From NCBI GenBank assembly GCA_964397855.1, contig CAYNKQ010000007.1, forward strand, positions 1 to 51,534: a stretch of 51,534 nt of DNA. The letters run 5' to 3'. Shown one piece after another: positions 46,655-51,534 of the stretch (its first letter is position 1; every line of letters begins with the position of its first letter). This stretch comes from UBA7683 sp964397855 (lineage in GTDB: Bacteria > Patescibacteriota > Saccharimonadia > Saccharimonadales > UBA7683). The notes below the pieces were generated by a model. That model was not told the DNA's origin and made no database searches. It worked only from the letters and a program-made list of their open reading frames with translations. A program made the translations under genes and the position numbers.

Positions 46655-48472
46655 ATGGCAGATGAAGCGTCGGTTCAGTGGTCTCGTTCACGGGAAGTTT
46701 TAACAGATCCCGAACTTTTAAGTACTTTACTTGATTCGCGTACACCGTACGATGTCGATTGGCAGCAACCAATTTGCGAATTAGACGAGAGTGCACGATT
46801 ATTGCGTTTGGCTCGGGTCAAGGCACTACTACCTCCGAAGAACGCAACCGACGAGAAGAATACACATGATAATACGATTGAAAATTATATTCGCTTAGCC
46901 TTGCAGGCGGCGGGTACAAGGGAGACACTCGATGTATTTTTGTGCCATATGCAAAATGCACTTTTAATAGATGATGTAGATGCCGCGAAAATGTTAGCGC
47001 AACAGGTATTCTGGATCTGGGCACCCGCTGCAGAAATTGCGGGCTTGTATAATCATAAAACCGAACTTGAAGACGTTGCATTCAACGTCTTGTATCCAGA
47101 AGAATCTGATCGAATACGCAGAGATTATGATCAGGCAACGATCGGACATGAGCTTGGTCTGCTCGGAATTATAGAATCGAAAATTACTGCCCTACTCGAT
47201 GAATCTCTTGATCCATCGACACCTTACGAGATTAACTCGAGACCAAAAAGTAACTACAGTGTTTGGAGAAAACTCAAAAGCGAGAAACGAGCCGAAGCAA
47301 AGCTATTTGATCTACTGGGGTATCGAATAATTCTGGGCGGAGACGAACAACAAGCCATGGAGCAATGCTATGTTGCCGCAGCAGCGGTCATAGCCGGGTT
47401 TAAGTGTGATGAAAGACGAATTAAAGATTATATATTCAAACCCAAGGCCTCGGGTTACAAAAGCATCCATCTTACACTCCAGGACGACTTAGGGCCACCG
47501 TTTGAGGTCCAGATACGCACACGTCAGATGCACGATTTTACAGAGACAGACAGCGCGCTTTCTCACCAGGCTTACGAGGCAACGTATAAAGAAATTCCTG
47601 GGAAAATTCAAAAAACCTACAAGGGCACTCCCCGGTTATATAAATGGCGAAGTGATGCTTCGAAGTTTGTGTATGACAATAATGGTCAGACGGAAGGTTT
47701 TATGGAGGGCACGATCCTCTTCTTTAGGGAGGACGGTAATTTATATCGTACCGAAACTGGCTCTACGGCGCTTGATGCAAGCTTCCGTGTTCATTCGCAC
47801 AGAGCACTTCGGACCCGTCGGGTATATGTTAACGATCGACTCGTTGCTTACAAAGATCTGATCAACCATGGGGATTTCGTACGAATAGAGTATGGACCGG
47901 AATACCCTACACAGCCTTCTCGGGTTACTTCAATGCTCACATCTGTTGCAACTCGTCACGCTCGTGATAGTATCGAGCAGGGTAAAAATACACTTATACG
48001 TGATCAGCTAAGGAAAAACGGAGCGCAGATCATATCGTTAATGGTTAGAGAATTGGAGCTAGAAGACCCACTGGCTCTTCTTGATTCTCAGGATCGAATG
48101 CAATTGGCAGAAAGAATGGGGTTGGCTTCGTTTGAAGAACTGCTTATTGTCATTGGTGGAGGAAAGAATAGAGGTAAGCCAACACGAGTAGCCAACTGGA
48201 TTAGAGACAGGCATGGAGTCGCTGAGGCGCCTGAGGACAAAGAGGTAAAGGAGGCGTTAGATAACACCACGTTACTGAGCGCGATTAGCGTTCCTGGAAT
48301 CGAAGACGCATCAGGTTGTTTGGTTGCGGGCTGCTGCAGCGAAAAAATTCACCAAGGCGATGATATATTAGTCCAGCCTTCAAGAACGGACGGGGCTCTT
48401 AAAGTACACCTTAGGGACTGTGAAAATATTCGTGACGTAGAGCGGACAATCAACTGCAGCTGGATTTTGTAG
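46655..48472 (+). CDS. RelA/SpoT-family (p)ppGpp synthetase
   Basis: About 605 residues. An N-terminal pseudo-HD region keeps the conserved EIAGLYNHKTELEDVAFNVL but lacks the HD and metal motifs, so no hydrolase activity is expected. The synthetase domain follows (SRPKSNYSVWRKL, LLGYRIIL, IKDYIFKPKASGYKSIHLTL, EVQIRTRQMHDFTE; about 190-320). A TGS-type region (about 350-425; TALDASFRVHSHRALRTRRV) and a C-terminal cysteine-containing segment (ASGCLVAGCCSEKIHQGDDI) resemble long RSH proteins, but no ACT domain is seen. A TTG at 46646 is a less likely start. A growth-arrest signal under host starvation is the inferred role. Confidence 0.9.
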   Translation: MADEASVQWSRSREVLTDPELLSTLLDSRTPYDVDWQQPICELDESARLLRLARVKALLPPKNATDEKNTHDNTIENYIRLALQAAGTRETLDVFLCHMQNALLIDDVDAAKMLAQQVFWIWAPAAEIAGLYNHKTELEDVAFNVLYPEESDRIRRDYDQATIGHELGLLGIIESKITALLDESLDPSTPYEINSRPKSNYSVWRKLKSEKRAEAKLFDLLGYRIILGGDEQQAMEQCYVAAAAVIAGFKCDERRIKDYIFKPKASGYKSIHLTLQDDLGPPFEVQIRTRQMHDFTETDSALSHQAYEATYKEIPGKIQKTYKGTPRLYKWRSDASKFVYDNNGQTEGFMEGTILFFREDGNLYRTETGSTALDASFRVHSHRALRTRRVYVNDRLVAYKDLINHGDFVRIEYGPEYPTQPSRVTSMLTSVATRHARDSIEQGKNTLIRDQLRKNGAQIISLMVRELELEDPLALLDSQDRMQLAERMGLASFEELLIVIGGGKNRGKPTRVANWIRDRHGVAEAPEDKEVKEALDNTTLLSAISVPGIEDASGCLVAGCCSEKIHQGDDILVQPSRTDGALKVHLRDCENIRDVERTINCSWIL

Positions 48473-48482
48473 TGACTAAAAC

Positions 48483-48510
48483 AAAAGAACTCTTTGCGCA
48501 GAGTCCTTTT
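48483..48510. terminator. Bidirectional terminator
   Basis: AAAAGAACTCT and AGAGTCCTTTT flank TTGCGC with one mismatch. An A-run precedes and a T-run follows, so it serves both converging genes. Confidence 0.75.
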
Positions 48511-48531
48511 GTCGCCTGAACATCGAGAGAA

Positions 48532-49074
48532 TTAGGCAAGTTGTGCGAGTGCTTCGTCAAGGGTAGCTTTGCTTGGTTCAAATGCAGTGTCTATGTCTGT
48601 AAATGCACCAGCTTCGTCGAATTGATCCTGAGAGAGTTGAATTACTACAGAAGGTTCAATAACCGCAAGTTTTAACCATGCAAAAATATCTTTTAAGTGT
48701 TTCGTAGCGCTTCCCCCGCCGTCAATATAACCATAGCTTACAATTGCAGCCGGTTTTTCTTTCCATTCACCAGCTAAGTAGTCGATAGCATTTTTGAGTG
48801 ATGACGGAATACTGCGGTTGTATTCTGGAGTTACAAAAATAAAGCCATCAGCTTCAGTGACCTGCTTTGCCCATGCCCTGCCTGCTTCGGTTTCAGTTGG
48901 AGCGTATGCTGGTGGAACGGGCGCGTCAAAGGCTGGTAGATTGAGTTCTTTAAGGTCAATAACTTCAAGATTTATATCTACATTTTCAGCTTGTGCTTGT
49001 ATCCATGCAGCGACTGCGGTTCCAACACGATTTTGTCTTGTGCTGCCGATAATAAGTTTGATGTTCTTTGCCAT
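48532..49074 (-). CDS. NADPH-dependent FMN reductase
   Basis: A flavodoxin-fold reductase of 180 aa. KLIIGSTRQNRVGTAVAAWI (about 6-25) binds the FMN phosphate, and FVTPEYNRSIPSSLKNAIDYL (about 82-102) is the family signature. AIVSYGYIDGGGSA provides the flavin loop. Homologues reduce quinones, azo dyes, chromate or flavins. It diverges from an HxlR-type regulator 82 bp away, the common pairing for redox or aldehyde/quinone stress control. Confidence 0.92.
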   Translation of the reverse strand: MAKNIKLIIGSTRQNRVGTAVAAWIQAQAENVDINLEVIDLKELNLPAFDAPVPPAYAPTETEAGRAWAKQVTEADGFIFVTPEYNRSIPSSLKNAIDYLAGEWKEKPAAIVSYGYIDGGGSATKHLKDIFAWLKLAVIEPSVVIQLSQDQFDEAGAFTDIDTAFEPSKATLDEALAQLA

Positions 49075-49113
49075 GGTAATTTCCCCGATTTCTTGGTATT
49101 ATATAATAGTAAT

Positions 49114-49134
49114 GTACTAATAATAATATAGTAC
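49114..49134. promoter_or_regulatory. Inverted repeat between FMN reductase and HxlR regulator
   Basis: GTACTA (49114-49119) and TAGTAC (49129-49134) around 9 AT bases, with neighbouring TAGTA and ACTAT half-sites. It is central to the divergent intergenic region and is the probable HxlR operator. Confidence 0.55.
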
Positions 49135-49156
49135 TATAGAAAATATAGCAAGTTGT

Positions 49157-49501
49157 ATGACTGATAATCTCAAAACTGACACTGGATGTGACGGCGCTGG
49201 CGCCGAAGAACACTTTAACGAGACACTGCGTGTACTCGGTGATTTCTGGGTGCTCAGGGTAATAGGCGCGCTCGAAACTGGCCCACTTCGTTTCTGTGAA
49301 ATCGAACGTATACTTAAGAACTCTAACCCAGTTACGCTCACTAACCGACTCAAAAAGCTAGAAGAATCTCATTACATCAGTAGAATCACTGAATCACTTG
49401 ACAAGCAGTCAGTTAGTTACGAACTTACTCAAAAAGGCAAAGCCTCGCTTCCCATAATTCGTGCTCTTAAGAATTTTAGTTCTGAGCAAGTTTCAAAATA
49501 G
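49157..49501 (+). CDS. HxlR-family winged-helix regulator
   Basis: A 114-residue regulator. TLRVLGDFWVLRVIGALETGP is the family opening (normally G-x-K-W). FCEIERILKNSNPVTLTNRLKKLEE holds the recognition helix, and SVSYELTQKGKASLPII the wing and the last helix. A cysteine (GCDGAG, about residue 11) precedes the first helix, as in redox- or aldehyde-sensing members; a second lies at RFCEI. It probably represses the divergent reductase and itself. Confidence 0.9.
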   Translation: MTDNLKTDTGCDGAGAEEHFNETLRVLGDFWVLRVIGALETGPLRFCEIERILKNSNPVTLTNRLKKLEESHYISRITESLDKQSVSYELTQKGKASLPIIRALKNFSSEQVSK

Positions 49502-49517
49502 ATATTTATGTAAGTGC

Positions 49518-50324
49518 CTATGATGTTTTGCGGCTGTAGAGCGTAGAAGCTACAGGAATAGCAATTGCCAGAACCAAAAGACTCCAGAATACTGTAAGCC
49601 ACCCGTGGTCACCAATTGGACTACCAAGCATCAGTGCTCTAACAGCTTCAATAACATGGGTTATTGGTTGGTTCTCGGCAAAGATTTTTAGGTATTTACC
49701 CATACCTGCTGTTGGGGTGAAGGCACTACTTGCAAAAGTGAGAGGAAATATAAGTACAAACGTGAGCCACTGCACGCCTTCTACGCTCTTGGAGACTACC
49801 CCTACTATTGCGGCAAGCCATGAAAATGCGAACGTAAAGAGTAGTAATATTCCTATAATTGCAAGCCAATCTAGCAAACTTGCACTTGAACGAAAGCCCA
49901 TCGCGAGGCCAGCTATGAGCATAACAATGGTTGAAATACTATTTCGAAAAATATCTGAAACTACGTGACCATTGAGTACCGCGAGGTTGTTCATTGGGAG
50001 AGACTTGAATCGGTCAACTATTCCTTTTTGCAGATCGTTGCAAACCGCAATTGCTGTGGTGGTAGAGCCAAATGCTACAGTCTGGACGATAATTCCGGCC
50101 ATTAGGAAATTAAGATAGCTTACCCCTGTTGGCAGTGCTTTTGAAATTGAACCACCAAATACAGCCGAGAACAACACCAGGAACATAATTGGCTGGAAAA
50201 AGGTTCCAAGTAACTGGTCTGTATTACGGACAATATGCGTACTGCTGCGTCGAATCATTATAAGTGAATCTTGCAGGGCAAGAATAAACTTTGGCTTTTT
50301 TTCAAACTGTAGTTGGGTGGCCAT
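49518..50324 (-). CDS. ABC-2 type transporter permease (DrrB-like)
   Basis: A 268-residue membrane subunit with six helices. QLLGTFFQPIMFLVLFSAVF is the first helix region, and FKSLPMNNLAVLNGHVVSDI is the conserved cytoplasmic coupling segment (R-x-x-x-L-P). The last part contains FASSAFTPTAGM (the usual F-P-x-x-x-M-P exit loop). Its ATG overlaps the ATPase stop (TAATG). Together they form a drug, lipid or peptide exporter. Confidence 0.92.
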   Translation of the reverse strand: MATQLQFEKKPKFILALQDSLIMIRRSSTHIVRNTDQLLGTFFQPIMFLVLFSAVFGGSISKALPTGVSYLNFLMAGIIVQTVAFGSTTTAIAVCNDLQKGIVDRFKSLPMNNLAVLNGHVVSDIFRNSISTIVMLIAGLAMGFRSSASLLDWLAIIGILLLFTFAFSWLAAIVGVVSKSVEGVQWLTFVLIFPLTFASSAFTPTAGMGKYLKIFAENQPITHVIEAVRALMLGSPIGDHGWLTVFWSLLVLAIAIPVASTLYSRKTS

Positions 50325-51301
50325 TACTTTTTTTCCTTTGCGGGGGTCTTAGTTTTTGCTTGCTTTCCAGTAAGCGAAAGAAACACATCGTCAAGTGTCG
50401 GTTTGTGAACGGCAAGTGACTCGATCTTGATCTTTTTTGAACTAAGAACTTCGAGGATTCGTTTCACGTCAGAGTTTGTGTCTTTAATGACAAGTGTTAG
50501 TGAATTTTCTTTTTCGTTTGTATCAACAACTTCTTTACCGAGTGTTTTAATGGCTTGTTCAAGTGTCTGCTTATTTGCAAACGTAAGTTCAAGGCGGTCT
50601 TTCCCAATTTTACTCTTAAGTTGTTTTGCAGTACCTTCGGCAATTACTTTACCGCCGTCAATAACGACAATTTGATCAGCAAGTTGGTCGGCCTCGTCAA
50701 GATACTGAGTCGTAAGCAGGATTGTCGTGCCACGTTCCATTAAATTCTTGATGATATCCCACATAGCAAGTCGAGAACGTGGATCGAGTCCAGTGGTTGG
50801 TTCGTCAAGAAATATGACTGGCGGAGTGGCTATTAGGCTTACTGCAAGATCAAGTCGGCGCCTCATGCCGCCAGAATATGTTTTTGCTGGACGATCAGCG
50901 GCTTTGACAAGATCAAAGTCTTCAAGCAGTTCTTTGGCCCGATTCTTGGCACTCTCGGCGGTTAACCGGTATAGCCGACCCATCATGACGAGGTTTTCGC
51001 GGCCAGTAAGAAGTTCATCAACAGCGGCAGATTGTCCGGTAAGACCGATTACATTACGAACCTTGTCGGCTTCTTTACTAACATCATGACCCTCAATAGT
51101 TACTTTTCCAGCATCAAATTTTAGCAACGTACTGAGAATACGAACCGTAGTGGTTTTACCAGCTCCGTTTGGGCCAAGTAGTGCCAACATTGTGCCACGT
51201 TCTACTTTAAGATCGATTCCTTTCAAGACCCGGTTGTCGCCGTAAGCTTTCCTAAGGCCCTTAGCGGTAATTACGTAATCTGATGGATTGTTTTTTCCCA
51301 T
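50324..51301 (-). CDS. ABC transporter ATPase (DrrA-like)
   Basis: A 325-residue ATPase. Walker A GPNGAGKTTTVRIL (about 38-51), signature YSGGMRRRLDLAV (about 143-155), Walker B VIFLDEPTTGLDPRSRLAMW and switch TTQYLDEAD are intact. A C-terminal extension (about 230-325) corresponds to the DrrA regulatory domain and ends in a lysine-rich tail. AAGGAG stands 7 nt before the ATG. CTGACT-17 bp-TAAAAT around 51334-51362 is the probable promoter. Confidence 0.95.
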   Translation of the reverse strand: MGKNNPSDYVITAKGLRKAYGDNRVLKGIDLKVERGTMLALLGPNGAGKTTTVRILSTLLKFDAGKVTIEGHDVSKEADKVRNVIGLTGQSAAVDELLTGRENLVMMGRLYRLTAESAKNRAKELLEDFDLVKAADRPAKTYSGGMRRRLDLAVSLIATPPVIFLDEPTTGLDPRSRLAMWDIIKNLMERGTTILLTTQYLDEADQLADQIVVIDGGKVIAEGTAKQLKSKIGKDRLELTFANKQTLEQAIKTLGKEVVDTNEKENSLTLVIKDTNSDVKRILEVLSSKKIKIESLAVHKPTLDDVFLSLTGKQAKTKTPAKEKK

Positions 51302-51457
51302 GAGGAGACTCCTTGAATACTAACTGACAATTTTAGCATATTTGGAGCGTGAAGTCAGATGGGTGTTGAAGCGGAGCGTTGTCCACCGCGGCGGATCCGG
51401 TCAACAGCAATCAATCCCCAGTGTCCATACTCCATATAGCTTCAGCGGAGCGGTGTC

Positions 51458-51478
51458 ATCCTGAACTTGATTCAGGAT
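51458..51478. repeat. Hairpin repeat ATCCTGAA-CTTGA-TTCAGGAT
   Basis: A perfect 8-bp stem in the terminal intergenic region. A related fragment (TCAGGATGAC) stands at 21420-21429. The 233 bp after 51301 hold no gene. This type of TCATCCTGAA hairpin recurs as a dispersed intergenic repeat in many genomes. Confidence 0.4.
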
Positions 51479-51534
51479 CCAATTAACAATCACCTCTCCT
51501 TCCTTTTGCCGCCAAAAGTAAGATAAAAGCACAC

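Noticed and set aside
1..51534. UGA recoded as glycine (code 25)
   Set aside because: Clear full-length genes end at TGA at the expected length (atpG, atpF, dapD), and no in-frame TGA occurs in the conserved genes.
1..51534. CRISPR array or cas genes
   Set aside because: No regularly spaced repeat of 25-40 nt and no Cas-like protein is seen.

Overview
The window is a mosaic chromosomal stretch from what is most likely a candidate-phyla-radiation bacterium. Saccharibacteria (TM7) fits best. This is inference: there is no rRNA or other phylogenetic marker here. What supports it is a compact genome of many unrecognised small proteins, an F-type ATP synthase with a shortened delta subunit, RNase J, a UvrD-like helicase-nuclease, scattered nucleotide kinases, and no biosynthetic operon. 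TGA ends many clear genes (for example atpG and dapD), so the UGA=Gly code of Gracilibacteria and SR1 does not apply. The background is AT-rich (23/60 G+C at 38461-38520), and several minus-strand genes stand out as GC-rich (39/60 at 40861-40920).

Layout. 1-3020: two divergent groups of unrecognised small genes. 3085-4911: an orphan cobalamin adenosyltransferase, an unknown gene, and an ArsR repressor-glutaredoxin operon with a visible operator. 5008-11654: a complete ATP synthase operon, atpB-E-F-H-A-G-D-C, with a 26-codon ORF and a hairpin between atpE and atpF. 11779-13673: a membrane protein and Dus. 13843-14484: a non-coding locus with a strong promoter, long hairpins, a tRNA with an odd anticodon loop and about 275 nt of structured RNA. 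14534-20283: a helicase-nuclease, two membrane proteins and an ArsR-MFS pair. 20350-21395: a GC-rich acetyltransferase unit with a leader ORF and terminator. 21545-26834: tandem wHTH-Nudix proteins, an AEC carrier, queA, tRNA-Gln with a duplicated 3' end, a HIT-GNAT fusion and a frameshifted YunG-like gene. 27011-31010: RNase J, a dehydrogenase remnant and a histidine kinase. 31043-38007: a co-directional envelope module (MacB-like ABC transporter, sensor kinase, 1186-residue beta-propeller surface protein). 38091-46570: kinases, small unknowns, a CYTH enzyme and three more GC-rich genes (an unknown repeat protein, dapD, an ICMT-like methyltransferase). 46655-51301: a RelA/SpoT homologue, a divergent FMN reductase/HxlR pair and a DrrAB-type ABC exporter.

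Two themes connect the window. First, about a dozen genes have a -10 hexamer, often in the form TGC-TATAAT, ending only 6-10 nt before the start codon. This predicts leaderless mRNAs. Second, four GC-rich genes, all on the minus strand, are embedded in AT-rich DNA. Three promoter regions have a TTGACT/TTGACA-17 bp-TATAAT-type promoter, and the 3' ends carry long perfect stems, three of them enclosing inner hairpins. They look like separately acquired single-gene units. Together with the leader-ORF/terminator arrangement and the structured RNA locus they are the best candidates for undescribed biology here. All functional statements rest on motif recognition by eye; no search was run.
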